Notes: generated from the sequence alone by a model not told the origin. 23,295 nucleotides of DNA from JAYUHK01 sp043767025 (GCA_043767025.1 JAYUHK010000159.1:1-23295), one strand, 5' to 3'. Positions 13,480-22,343 are shown, counted from the first letter of the stretch. Numbers and translations are program-made.

Positions 13480-15783
13480 ATGAAAATCAAAATTCTACCA
13501 TTTATTTTATTCCTTGCGGCTTTGATGCCGTCTTTGTCCTTCGCACATTCTGGCTCGCTCACGGGTGTAGTATTCAGTAGTTTCAATAAAATACCTATCC
13601 AGCAAGCGAAAATCCGACTCGCCAACACAAATTTTGAAACCGTGACCGATGAAAACGGTCGCTTTTCTTTCCTCGAAATTCCTGCTCGCAATTATACGCT
13701 TCGCGTGGAGATGGAGGGTTTTTATACCAACGAAAAAGAGGTAGATTTGGAAAGCGACAAGGCGTTAGAGCTGACGATATATATGTATCCGACGTTGATT
13801 AATTTACCTGACTTCGCTATTTCTTCTAAAAAAGCGGCTTCGGCGGCTTCTACCTCCACGCTGGGAAAAATTGATTTCGAGCTGCGCCAAAAAAATACTG
13901 CCCAAGATATGCTGCGTTTGGTGCCGGGCTTGTTTATCGCCCAACACGCTGGCGGCGGCAAAGCCGAACAGATTTTTATTCGTGGATTCGATTGTGACCA
14001 CGGTACGGACGTGGCGACTTTCGTAGATGGGATTCCCGTCAATATGCCGTCGCACGGTCACGGACAAGGCTATGCCGATTTGCATTTTTTGATTCCCGAA
14101 ACGGTGAAAAATATAGACGTTTTCAAGGGTCCGTATTTTGCGGAGTTTGGAGATTTTGCGACGGGCGCGGCGGTGCAATTCAATACGTTGGATAGTTTGC
14201 AGAGCAGCCAAGCGACTTTGGAGTTCGGCAGCGTGCCAAGCAAGCGCGCTATTTCTTCCAATCGCTTGTTGCTGATGGCGAATATTCCGACTGGTAAGGA
14301 CGGCGTGCGCTCTTACATCGCCAATGAATTGGTTTATACGCCGGGTTATTTTGAGAGCAATCAGCAGTTTTTGCGCTACAACCTGTTCAATAAAACCAGT
14401 ATTCAACTCTCCAATTCGTCCTCGTTGGCATTGAGTGTTTCGGGCTTTGGAAGCAGTTGGAACGCAAGCGGACAGGTGCCAGAGCGAGCGGTGGCGAGCG
14501 GACAAATCGGGCGTTTTGGAAGCATTGACAACACCGAAGGTGGCACCACGCAGCGCATCAACACCAATATTCAATACAATTCTATCGGAAAAAATCGGCA
14601 GTTTGAATCCAATTTTTTTACCAGCAACTATCGATTCAAGTTGTTTTCTAATTTTACTTTTTTTGCCAATAATCCGTTGCGAGGCGACCAAATCGAGCAG
14701 TCCGACAACCGTTTTGTGTCAGGTATTAACACCAAATATAAGATTTTTTATGACGCTCACGGGTTGGAATATAAGACGACTGTGGGCGGTGGGTTTCGGA
14801 GCGACAACATCGAAAATTCACTTTGGAATACCGAAAAACGCGCTCGTTTTTTTGAGCAAGCACACGCCAAAATTACCCAAAATAATATGAATATTTTTGT
14901 CAAACAAGACGTTACGTTCAACGATTGGTTGCGTGCCGACGTTGCTCTTCGGGGCAATTATATGCTGTTTGATGTGCAGGATTTGCGCCCAGAAAGTGCC
15001 GACCACAAAAATTATTCGGGGTTCAACTATCAGTTTTTACCGTCTTATAAAGCGAATTTGATTTTTACGCCCGCCAAAAATATTCAATTTTTTGTCAATC
15101 ACGGCACGGGTTTTCACTCCAACGACGCTCGCTCGTCCGTCCAAGAGCCGTCCAATCATCGCCTGCCGCAGGTGATGGGCAGCGAAATTGGTTCGCAAAT
15201 AAATCTACTCAACCGAATTATCTTGAATGTAGCTCTTTGGCGATTGGATTCCGAAAACGAATTGGTATATGTCGGCGACGACGGGACAACGGAAAATAAG
15301 GGTTCCAGCCGCCGCACAGGGATAGATATTAGCGTGCGCGGACAGCTTTACAAGTGGCTTTATGCAGACTGCGACCTCAATTTTTCGCGCAATATTTTGA
15401 CTAAAAAATATCTCGGCGAGCAGCTTCCAACAGATAATTTGGTGCCGTTGGCTCCGACTTTGACCTCCACAGGCGGGCTTACAGCACGCAGCCAATCTGG
15501 ACTCAGCGGCAGCGTCCGCTATCGCTTCATCGGCGACCGAGCCGCCAACGAGTCTAATACTACGATTGCGAAGGGATATTTTTTGACCGATTTGGCGGCT
15601 TCTTACAAGTACAAGAATATTATGGTCAATCTGACGGTCGAAAATCTGCTCAATGTAAAATGGAATGAAGCGCAATTCGATACCGAATCGCGCCTGAAAG
15701 ATGAGCCAAACAATGTCACAGAGTTGCACTTTACGCCCGGCACGCCGCTTGCTCTGAAAGCTGGTTTTAGCTGGTTTTTCTAA
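13480..15783 (+). CDS. TonB-dependent outer-membrane receptor with carboxypeptidase-like N-terminal domain
   Basis: A 767-residue outer-membrane transporter, energised by TonB-ExbBD, for an unknown ligand. In order: a signal peptide (MKIKILPFILFLAALMPSLSFA, cleavage after A22); a carboxypeptidase-regulatory-like domain (about 26-105; SLTGVVFSSFNKIPIQQAKI, TDENGRFSFLEIP); a plug (about 125-240; LRLVPGLFIAQHAGGGKAEQ, IFIRGF, DGIPVN); then a beta-barrel ending in the aromatic AGFSWFF. The plug has a conserved acidic/histidine stretch, DCDHGTD (171-177) and SHGHGQGYADLHF (191-203), a signature of a recognisable receptor subfamily. There is no SusD partner beside it, so it is not a SusCD glycan importer. 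Its neighbours do not reveal the ligand. The C-terminus converges on the cyclase gene 16 bases away with no terminator hairpin between them. Confidence 0.92.
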   Translation: MKIKILPFILFLAALMPSLSFAHSGSLTGVVFSSFNKIPIQQAKIRLANTNFETVTDENGRFSFLEIPARNYTLRVEMEGFYTNEKEVDLESDKALELTIYMYPTLINLPDFAISSKKAASAASTSTLGKIDFELRQKNTAQDMLRLVPGLFIAQHAGGGKAEQIFIRGFDCDHGTDVATFVDGIPVNMPSHGHGQGYADLHFLIPETVKNIDVFKGPYFAEFGDFATGAAVQFNTLDSLQSSQATLEFGSVPSKRAISSNRLLLMANIPTGKDGVRSYIANELVYTPGYFESNQQFLRYNLFNKTSIQLSNSSSLALSVSGFGSSWNASGQVPERAVASGQIGRFGSIDNTEGGTTQRINTNIQYNSIGKNRQFESNFFTSNYRFKLFSNFTFFANNPLRGDQIEQSDNRFVSGINTKYKIFYDAHGLEYKTTVGGGFRSDNIENSLWNTEKRARFFEQAHAKITQNNMNIFVKQDVTFNDWLRADVALRGNYMLFDVQDLRPESADHKNYSGFNYQFLPSYKANLIFTPAKNIQFFVNHGTGFHSNDARSSVQEPSNHRLPQVMGSEIGSQINLLNRIILNVALWRLDSENELVYVGDDGTTENKGSSRRTGIDISVRGQLYKWLYADCDLNFSRNILTKKYLGEQLPTDNLVPLAPTLTSTGGLTARSQSGLSGSVRYRFIGDRAANESNTTIAKGYFLTDLAASYKYKNIMVNLTVENLLNVKWNEAQFDTESRLKDEPNNVTELHFTPGTPLALKAGFSWFF

Positions 15784-15799
15784 ACGCAGCCGCAATGTT

Positions 15800-18700
15800 T
15801 CAGTCCTGCATTTCGGCTTTTCGGACACGATACAAGTAGCGAGGAGTTTCGTCAAAAAGCTGTCCATAATATTCGTGCGCCAGTTTGCGATGTTCGGCTT
15901 TTTGGGATAGGTTGATTTTGCTCAACACATATTGTAATGCAGCTTTTTCGCGGAGCGGAAGTGATTTTGTTTCTAAATTTTGCAGTAAATAAACGGCTTT
16001 TTCGGTCTTATTTTCGCGGTGTAGTACCTTTGCTTGGACGAGTTTTGCCTCAAAAATAAGTTCGGGATTGCCGAGTTCGGCAGCCAACTGACTGCCTTCT
16101 TCTTGCAGGAGCGTTGCGGTTGCCAAGTCGTTCATTTTCAACAAAACGCCGCTGCTTCTTATCAAGCTGTGGCAAAGCAAAGCCTTGTTGCGAATGGTGC
16201 GACTGACTGCCACCGACCGTTTGTAATACTCAACCGCAGGCGCGTATTGCTGCTCGAATGAGGCAATATCGCCCAAAGTATCGAGCGTTTTGGCGATGCC
16301 TTTTTGGTAGCCCAACTGCTCGCAAAGCGACAAATTTTTAGTCAAAAAATCTATCGCTTCCGCAAATTCTCCTTTTACGGCTTGCAGCCCGCCAATCAAT
16401 CCGAGTGCGATGGCGATGCCTTGCTTGTCGCCCAATTCCTCTACGATTTGGAGGTCGCGGCGGTAGTTTTCCATAGCGCGGTCGTAATCGCCGGTGCGCT
16501 CATAGACGCTACCGATGCAGCCGATGGCGATAGACGTGAGAAATTTATTGCCCAATTCTTCGCTGAACGCCAGTCCGTTTTGGTAATAGTTCAAAGCGGA
16601 CGGATAGTCGCCTTTTTCAAACAGGACAATTCCTATATTGGTGTGCAGCGTCGCCAAACCTTGCTTATCGTTTCGCTGTCGGCAAATCGCCAAAAAATCT
16701 TCTTGGCATCGGATTCCAGCTTCGTAGTCCCCGAGGTTCATATAAGTCAAACCCAAATTAGACGCAATAGACGCGGTGTTGCTGTTGATAGTTTGATTTT
16801 TTTTACTCAAATCAATACTTTTCACAAAATATTCTTCGGCGCGGACGTAATTTCCTTGACGAAAATATAAATTTCCCAAATTTCCAAACGTGCTGGCGAT
16901 TCCTTGTGAGTCGTCTAATTTTTCAAAATAAGCGACTGCATTTTCGAGGTGTGGGCGGGCGCGTTCATAGTCGCCCCGAAGAAGTAAAAGGTGTCCGAGC
17001 GCATTGTCGGAGCGGGCTAAAAATAACGGATTATCTATTTTTTGTGACAATTTTATAGCTTGCTGAATGGTTGCTTCGCAAGTTTTCCAATCGCCTACGA
17101 GTTCTAAAATTTCAGCTTTTTTGAGAAGTATTTTTACAAAAAAATCGCTCTGTTCCTCCGAAGAAAGATTGCCCAAAAGTTTGTTATAAAACTCCAAAGC
17201 GGCTCGATTTTGGTAATTTCGTCTGGCGTGATTGGCGGCTTTTGCAAGGTATTCGTTGGTTTTTGCGGACATACCCGCTTGCTCATAGTGAAAAGCCAAA
17301 TCCACCCAACGCTCGTCCAATTTTTCGGCATACAGTTTTTCAATCGCTTCTCCGATAAGGCGGTGCAGCTCCCGAAGACGGGTGCGCAGCTGCATTTCGT
17401 ACACGGCTTCGCGAAGCAAAGAATGGCGAAAAATATACCGCAATTCGTTCATCGCCTGCCAAATTTGACCTTGTTCGGCATTGTCAATTTGCTCTCGCAG
17501 CACTGCGGACGCGTTGCCATTCCGACGGATAAATTCTTCCTGCGCACACATAACTTCCGACAAAATCGGAACGTCAAATTCTCTGCCGATGACCGCCGCC
17601 GCTTTCACCGTTTCTTTCACAAGGCTCGAAAGTCTATCCACACGAGCCATCAAGACGGCTTGCATAGAATCCGTCAATTTGATGCTGTTACTTTTTATAA
17701 ACCACTGATTATCAGTTTTTTGCAGCAAGTCACTCTCTATGAAATAAGCTAAAATCTGCTCTGTGTAGAAAGGGTTGCCCGAAGTACTGCGCTGCAAAAC
17801 TTCGAGCAACTTTTGACTTACTTTTCCGTTCAGTTTGGACTCGGCGAAGTTGCGGAGTGCTTCTGCTGAAAGCATATTGAGGTCTATTTCGAGGAATGGA
17901 TTTTCTGCTCGCCGATGGAGGATAGATTGAATTTTTTTTGGTTTTTCTCCATTATCATCATATCGTGACGTGGCTAAAATCAAGATATTGTAATTTGTAA
18001 TCTGGCGCGTCATTTCCTCCAACAACTCTATTGAGCTTTCATCGAACCAATGTGCATCTTCAAGTTGCAAAATAGTAGGCTTGCCGACAGAAGAAATGAC
18101 ATAAAAAAAATTGCTCAAAGCGGTCAAAGTATTAGCGTAGCGACCGCGTGCGTCCAACTGCTCCCAAAGTGCGTCGGAATAAAAAATACCAATTTGCGCC
18201 GCTAAAACCGATTTTGTGCGCTCCAACTCTCGGGACAGTGTAGGTTTTTGGGAAACAGAGCGAAGCAAATACGCGTATTTTTCTTCAAAAATCTTTTCGT
18301 TTTGCGCGGCAGAATGTTCAGCACTTTGCTCAAAAAAATTATTCAGACAGTACAAAAATGGATTGAACGGCTTGCGCAGCATCTGGTCAGCTTGGCAAAT
18401 CAGCCACTGTCCGTCGAGATATTCTTCTGTCCATTGCTGTTGATATTCGTGCGCCAGACGGCTTTTTCCGATGCCAGCTTCGCCATAAAGTAAGATGCTA
18501 CCCGCTATTTTTTTTTCAAAAATATTTTCAGAAAATGACAAAATTTGCTCTAATTGCTGTTCTCTGCCGATGATTTGTCCCAAAAAAATAGGAGCGGAAG
18601 TGGCAGTTCGACCCAATAAAATATAGGTTGGAATGTTTTCACGCACGCCTTTGTATGGAATATTTCCTTTGTAGCCAAATTTGAAGGCTGTACCTTTTTT

Positions 18701-19801
18701 TTGTACGGCTTCGTCGGTCAGCACTTCGCCCCAGTCGGCTTCGGTCATCAGGCGCGCCGCCAGATTGACTTGATTTCCGACTGCCGCGTATTGGCAACGC
18801 TCGCTGCCGCCGATGATGCCCGTGTAGGCGATGCCCGTCGTGATACCCATTCGGAATTGCCATTTGTTGTCAGCGTTTTCTTCTTGCAGAGCTTTGGCAA
18901 AAGAGAGTGCGCGCAGTACATTATTTTCATAAGCGACAGGTGCGCCAAAGAAAGCAAGCATTACACCGCCTTTGTCGCCGAAGTCAATTTCTTTGAAGTA
19001 GCCCGAAAAATTATGGATTTGGTGCAACACTTGGGTCGCAAATTCGTCCAAAGCGGCGTGTGTTTCTATTTTTTCAAAAGAAATAAAAACGGTCGTGACG
19101 CTCCGAAATTCGCCCATTTGCTTAAAATTTAGGACGGAATTGGGCAGAAAAAATTGCGCAACTTCGGGCAAGATACCTGCGGCAGTCAGCTTATCTTTTT
19201 TGGTAGCGACTGCTATTTCTTTCGCACGAAGCAGCCGAAAATAATATTCGTTGGGTAAAACTTCGTATTCGGCATGGATAGTTTGGAGCAAGGGCTGGCT
19301 GACGATTATTTCCTGTGGCTCTGCTTGCAACTGCGCATAAGCACTTTCCTGAATTGCTTTTCCGCGAAAATAATAGGATTTGATATTTTCGTTGCCCACG
19401 ATTCCCCATTCTACTTTTCCTTTGGATAAGCCGATTTTGATTCCGATAGAAAAACTCCCGAAGGTCGTATCTTGAGAGAAAAGTTCGCGCATAGCTTCTG
19501 CGGCAGTCAAAAATGCGGCGGCAGTCACCGACTCCGAAGGAAAAATAGCATTGAACGCGTCGCCTGCAAAATAAGGAATAAAACCGCCGAACTGATAAAC
19601 GATGCCAACGGCGGGTTCAAAAATATCGTTGAGAATAACAGAAAGCTGCTCCGCACCCGCGCTTCCCTGCTGCATGAGAGATTCGGTGAGCGGCGTAAAA
19701 CCCGACAAATCGATAAACATCGTGTAGGCTTCGAGCGAGCCGTAGGACTTTTGTTCCAAGATTTTCTCTTGGATAAACTGCGGCAAAAGGTTCTTCGTCA
19801 T
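15800..19801 (-). CDS. Double class III cyclase - ATPase - TPR signalling protein (soluble adenylyl cyclase-like)
   Basis: A 1333-residue protein without signal peptide or membrane segment, so probably cytoplasmic. Domains in order: cyclase half C1 (about 20-190) with FIDLSGFTPLTE (D31) and FAGDAFNAIF (D81), the two metal-binding aspartates; cyclase half C2 (about 230-398) with FGDKGGV (K277) and VGNQVNLAAR (N346, R350); an AAA/STAND-like ATPase with Walker A GEAGIGKS (440-447) and Walker B ILQLEDAHW (D582); and eight or so TPRs (about 870-1250; NLGNLYFRQGNYVRAEEYF). This order equals animal soluble adenylyl cyclase (ADCY10) and large bacterial guanylate/adenylate cyclase-ATPases. C1 supplies the metals and C2 the base-recognition and transition-state residues, so one composite active site appears intact. 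ATP is favoured by K277; the product is inferred, not proven. It follows nfu by 55 bases and is probably co-transcribed with it. Confidence 0.88.
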   Translation of the reverse strand: MTKNLLPQFIQEKILEQKSYGSLEAYTMFIDLSGFTPLTESLMQQGSAGAEQLSVILNDIFEPAVGIVYQFGGFIPYFAGDAFNAIFPSESVTAAAFLTAAEAMRELFSQDTTFGSFSIGIKIGLSKGKVEWGIVGNENIKSYYFRGKAIQESAYAQLQAEPQEIIVSQPLLQTIHAEYEVLPNEYYFRLLRAKEIAVATKKDKLTAAGILPEVAQFFLPNSVLNFKQMGEFRSVTTVFISFEKIETHAALDEFATQVLHQIHNFSGYFKEIDFGDKGGVMLAFFGAPVAYENNVLRALSFAKALQEENADNKWQFRMGITTGIAYTGIIGGSERCQYAAVGNQVNLAARLMTEADWGEVLTDEAVQKKGTAFKFGYKGNIPYKGVRENIPTYILLGRTATSAPIFLGQIIGREQQLEQILSFSENIFEKKIAGSILLYGEAGIGKSRLAHEYQQQWTEEYLDGQWLICQADQMLRKPFNPFLYCLNNFFEQSAEHSAAQNEKIFEEKYAYLLRSVSQKPTLSRELERTKSVLAAQIGIFYSDALWEQLDARGRYANTLTALSNFFYVISSVGKPTILQLEDAHWFDESSIELLEEMTRQITNYNILILATSRYDDNGEKPKKIQSILHRRAENPFLEIDLNMLSAEALRNFAESKLNGKVSQKLLEVLQRSTSGNPFYTEQILAYFIESDLLQKTDNQWFIKSNSIKLTDSMQAVLMARVDRLSSLVKETVKAAAVIGREFDVPILSEVMCAQEEFIRRNGNASAVLREQIDNAEQGQIWQAMNELRYIFRHSLLREAVYEMQLRTRLRELHRLIGEAIEKLYAEKLDERWVDLAFHYEQAGMSAKTNEYLAKAANHARRNYQNRAALEFYNKLLGNLSSEEQSDFFVKILLKKAEILELVGDWKTCEATIQQAIKLSQKIDNPLFLARSDNALGHLLLLRGDYERARPHLENAVAYFEKLDDSQGIASTFGNLGNLYFRQGNYVRAEEYFVKSIDLSKKNQTINSNTASIASNLGLTYMNLGDYEAGIRCQEDFLAICRQRNDKQGLATLHTNIGIVLFEKGDYPSALNYYQNGLAFSEELGNKFLTSIAIGCIGSVYERTGDYDRAMENYRRDLQIVEELGDKQGIAIALGLIGGLQAVKGEFAEAIDFLTKNLSLCEQLGYQKGIAKTLDTLGDIASFEQQYAPAVEYYKRSVAVSRTIRNKALLCHSLIRSSGVLLKMNDLATATLLQEEGSQLAAELGNPELIFEAKLVQAKVLHRENKTEKAVYLLQNLETKSLPLREKAALQYVLSKINLSQKAEHRKLAHEYYGQLFDETPRYLYRVRKAEMQD

Positions 19802-19856
19802 ACAACTTCGGCACTGTTATTATTTTACCGTCTGTTCTTCTTTTTTTCGATAATTC

Positions 19857-20468
19857 TTAACCCATTTCGGCGACTACTTCGGTGACTTCTGGCACCATGC
19901 GCTGCAACATTCCCTCGATGCCGCTTTTGAGGGTGACGGTCGAAGATGGACAGCCGCTGCACGAACCTTGTAGTAGGACGGTGACTTTACCTGCGTCGAA
20001 AGAGCGGAACTCGATGTTGCCGCCGTCCATTTCGACGGCTGGCTTGACGTAAGTGTCTATCAAGTCTTTGATTTTTTTGACCAGTTCAGCTTGGTCGCCG
20101 GTGTATTGTACGCCGCCGTTTTCGGCGTCTGATTTTTCCTGCGCTGCTGCGAAGCCGTCTTTGACGATTTCACCGCCATTTTCGACGTAGTTTTTTATAA
20201 AATCCTTGATTTTGAGCATAATATCCGCCCACTCGTAGTTGAACTCTTTGGTGACGGTGACGAAATTATTGCAAATATAAACGCCCTTCGTGTAGGGCAG
20301 CTCGAACAAAGCCGCGCCAAGCGGTGTCCACTCGGCGGCGATGGATTTTTCTCTAAAATCCGCAGTGCCTTTGTAGAGCATACGATTGGTGACGAATTTT
20401 AGGGATTCGGGATTGGGGGTTTGCTCGGTGTAGAGCATAACTGGGCTTTTTACTGCTGTATTTTCCAT
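19857..20468 (-). CDS. NifU-like Fe-S cluster carrier (Nfu family)
   Basis: A 203-residue cytoplasmic protein that carries and delivers Fe-S clusters. The N-terminal Nfu domain (about residues 10-95; YTEQTPNPESLKFVTNRML, LFELPYTKGVYICNNFVTV) is joined by an E/K-rich linker to a C-terminal NifU domain (about 120-203) with the cluster-binding motif CSGC (C170, C173) in GSCSGCPSSTVTLKSGIEGML. This is the two-domain layout of mitochondrial NFU1 and many Bacteroidota proteins. The frame is open upstream to 20534, but the methionine at 20468 starts the conserved part and leaves room for the promoter at 20532-20539. It heads a likely two-gene unit with the cyclase, an unusual pairing. No suf or isc genes are present in the window. 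Confidence 0.92.
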   Translation of the reverse strand: MENTAVKSPVMLYTEQTPNPESLKFVTNRMLYKGTADFREKSIAAEWTPLGAALFELPYTKGVYICNNFVTVTKEFNYEWADIMLKIKDFIKNYVENGGEIVKDGFAAAQEKSDAENGGVQYTGDQAELVKKIKDLIDTYVKPAVEMDGGNIEFRSFDAGKVTVLLQGSCSGCPSSTVTLKSGIEGMLQRMVPEVTEVVAEMG

Positions 20469-20531
20469 GATGATTGGTTTATTTTGAAGGAAAGAAGAAA
20501 AAACGAGTGGTTTATTATTTCTTTCCCAACG

Positions 20532-20539
20532 CAAAGTTA
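20532..20539 (-). promoter_or_regulatory. -7 promoter element for the nfu gene
   Basis: On the minus strand this reads TAACTTTG, an exact TAnnTTTG. It lies about 65 bases ahead of the chosen start at 20468. The -33 TTG is not clear. It supports the shorter start, since the open frame upstream would begin almost on the promoter itself. Confidence 0.5.
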
Positions 20540-20656
20540 CGTCAAAAAAAGTGATTTTAAATTGATTATAGTTGGTCTTTTTTAAAAAAAGTGGTATTCA
20601 TTTTTAATTTTTAATTTTTTTACTTACCTTTTCGAGCAATTTTAATCGTCCAAGCT

Positions 20657-21673
20657 ATGCCGAAAAATTTACAAGAAAAAATATTAGAAAATATTCTACT
20701 CCGTTACCCCAAAAAACCAGATGCCGTAGATGCTATTTCGCAGCTTTTGGGCGTAGGGAAGGACGGCGTTTATCGGCGTTTGCGAGGCGATACGTTTTTG
20801 AATCCCGATGAGTTGAGCAAACTTTCGCAACATTTTCAGATTTCATTGGACAGCTTGGTGTTTGAACGCACCGATACTGTTTTTTTCGTTTTCAATATGT
20901 TTTCAAAACCCGTCAAAAGTTTTGAGGACTATGTAGAAAGCGTCTATACCGAGATTTTTCAGCTCCAACGATTGCCCGACGCTCACGTTCAGTACGCTAC
21001 GACCGAAATTCCTATCTTTTATTATACCCTTTTCCCTGAGCTTTTTTGCTTCAAACTTTATACTTGGGGGCGGACGGTGTGGGATTTTCCGTACTTGCGC
21101 AAGCATTTATTTGATTTTTCGCTTGTTTCGCCGCCAGTGATTGCCAAAATGAGCGCGGTTATGCGGCTTTATTTTCATCTTCCCAGCACCGAAATCTGGA
21201 GCGTAGGCATCGTAGATAACACGTTGGGGCAGATTGAATTTCACCTCAACAGTGGAGGCTTCAAAAATCCGCCCGACGCTTTGGTGCTTTGCGACTGCCT
21301 TCGCGACCTGACTCGCCACCTGCGCCTGATGGCGACGGAGGGTTTCAAAGTCGAGCTGCCCGACAAAGCCGGCAACATCGTCCACAACAGTCCGTTCCAA
21401 CTTTATCACAACGAAATGGTGAATACCAACAACACGATTTTTGTGACCACCGCCGTTGGGCGCGTGCTTTTTACGACTTTGGCTACCCCTAATTTTATTC
21501 GCAGCACCGACGAGCGGGTTTGCGACTACAAAGAGGAGTGGTTTCAGATGATTATCAGCAAGTCTATCCCAATTACTACGCAGTCCGAAAAAAGCCGCGA
21601 TTGGTTTTTCAATCGCTTGGAGCAAAAAATTGCGCTGGTGCGCCGTCGCATCGAGTTGGTTTTGAGCGAATAA
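20657..21673 (+). CDS. Helix-turn-helix regulator with large unknown C-terminal domain (BetR-like)
   Basis: A 338-residue cytoplasmic protein. Residues about 20-68 form a helix-turn-helix resembling the BetR-type N-terminal domain: AVDAISQLLGVGKDGVYRRLRGDTFLNPDELSKLSQHFQISLD. The remaining 270 residues have no motif that I recognise. They are mixed alpha/beta, rich in F, Y and W (FCFKLYTWGRTVWDFPYLRKHLFDF), which could be a ligand-sensing domain. Such proteins occur repeatedly in Bacteroidota without known targets. The gene is divergent from nfu and convergent with the XRE regulator gene, 16 bases apart. The only promoter-like site upstream is an imperfect TACCTTTT at 20625-20632. DNA binding is a family inference. 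Confidence 0.65.
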   Translation: MPKNLQEKILENILLRYPKKPDAVDAISQLLGVGKDGVYRRLRGDTFLNPDELSKLSQHFQISLDSLVFERTDTVFFVFNMFSKPVKSFEDYVESVYTEIFQLQRLPDAHVQYATTEIPIFYYTLFPELFCFKLYTWGRTVWDFPYLRKHLFDFSLVSPPVIAKMSAVMRLYFHLPSTEIWSVGIVDNTLGQIEFHLNSGGFKNPPDALVLCDCLRDLTRHLRLMATEGFKVELPDKAGNIVHNSPFQLYHNEMVNTNNTIFVTTAVGRVLFTTLATPNFIRSTDERVCDYKEEWFQMIISKSIPITTQSEKSRDWFFNRLEQKIALVRRRIELVLSE

Positions 21674-21675
21674 AA

Positions 21676-21695
21676 TTTGTAAATATTTTTTACAA
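21676..21695. promoter_or_regulatory. Inverted repeat TTTGTAAA-N4-TTTTACAA at the 3' end of two convergent genes
   Basis: The same half-sites with the same spacing recur on the sigma-factor promoter at 22576-22595. Here the dyad lies three bases past one stop codon and covers the other. It could be a weak AT-rich terminator stem or a second binding site for the same regulator. Confidence 0.4.
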
Positions 21696-22217
21696 TTTAT
21701 TATTTTTCACAAACTCAATCAAGTCGCGGTGTTCTTGGAGCAACGCTTGTGCGGCTTCAAACAGACCCTCGAAGTTGATTGCCAACATTTGCACTTCGCG
21801 AGGCATCGTGTCCACAGATTGCATCTTGAAGCAGTGACAAGTATGAAAACTTTTTAGTACGTCGCCCAAGTCAGTCGCCCGTTGGGTAAGAGTACATATG
21901 ACTTCGGGGGGAAATATATTTTCTTCGAGTGTCGCCAACTGGACACCCGAACTTTGGCAGGGAGTTTTTTCTACCTCCATCGTCCTGCCCAACAAATCAA
22001 AAAGATTGACCCTAAAATGCTCCGCAAACTTCAAGATATTACAGACTTTTGGCTCCGCCGTACCGTTTTCATACGAAGCAATATTGCCGCGATTGAGCCC
22101 GACGCGCAGCGCAAGTTCTTCCTGACTTATGTTTTGCAGCTTTCGTAGGTGGCGAATATTGGTCGCCAGACAGTTGCCTACATTTCCCGTGATTTCCGAA
22201 GTCGTTGCTTGTTCCAT
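21690..22217 (-). CDS. XRE/Cro-C1 family transcriptional regulator
   Basis: A 175-residue cytoplasmic DNA-binding protein. The HTH_3 domain covers about residues 19-77: NIRHLRKLQNISQEELALRVGLNRGNIASYENGTAEPKV, with the usual SQEELA helix and GNIASYE recognition helix. The C-terminal 95 residues carry scattered cysteines and a CHC cluster (FHTCHCFKM, near residue 125), then a helical tail (LFEAAQALLQEHRDLIEFV). The effector is unknown. It is convergent with the BetR-like regulator gene and divergent from the sigma-factor gene across a 415-base spacer. No phage genes are nearby, so this is not an obvious prophage repressor. The cysteine cluster might bind metal or sense redox state, but that is speculation. 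Confidence 0.82.
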   Translation of the reverse strand: MEQATTSEITGNVGNCLATNIRHLRKLQNISQEELALRVGLNRGNIASYENGTAEPKVCNILKFAEHFRVNLFDLLGRTMEVEKTPCQSSGVQLATLEENIFPPEVICTLTQRATDLGDVLKSFHTCHCFKMQSVDTMPREVQMLAINFEGLFEAAQALLQEHRDLIEFVKNNKL

Positions 22218-22247
22218 TCTTTCTTTTTGACAATAATTTTGTTGAGC

Positions 22248-22275
22248 AGTGAGTAGTTTTTAGTGATTAGTTTTT
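22248..22275 (+). repeat. Two tandem 14-base units
   Basis: AGTGAGTAGTTTTT is followed directly by AGTGATTAGTTTTT (one mismatch), then AGT of a third partial unit. It lies 31 bases upstream of the XRE start. Function unknown; it may be simple slippage or a remnant of a larger repeat array. Confidence 0.6.
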
Positions 22276-22303
22276 AGTCGCACCAGTCATTGCCAATCAG
22301 TTA

Positions 22304-22343
22304 GGAACGCATCTAAAATAAACTACTTATTTTTTCTTCATTC
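22304..22343 (+). repeat. 40-base pyrimidine-rich intergenic repeat, copy B
   Basis: Begins GGAACGCATCTAAAATAAAC and ends TTTTTTCTTCATTC. It matches copy A (6285-6324) at 35 of 40 positions with T/C changes only. It lies in the spacer between the XRE and sigma-factor genes. Confidence 0.6.

Noticed and set aside
13804..14691. 295-codon open frame on the - strand
   Set aside because: Antisense to the TonB receptor plug and barrel; R/Q/H-rich and without any domain.
15784..15799. Terminator between the TonB receptor and cyclase genes
   Set aside because: The 16-base gap has no hairpin or T run; termination there is not visible.
22248..22275. Short tandem repeat considered as a CRISPR remnant
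   Set aside because: Units are directly adjacent with no spacers, and no cas gene is present.
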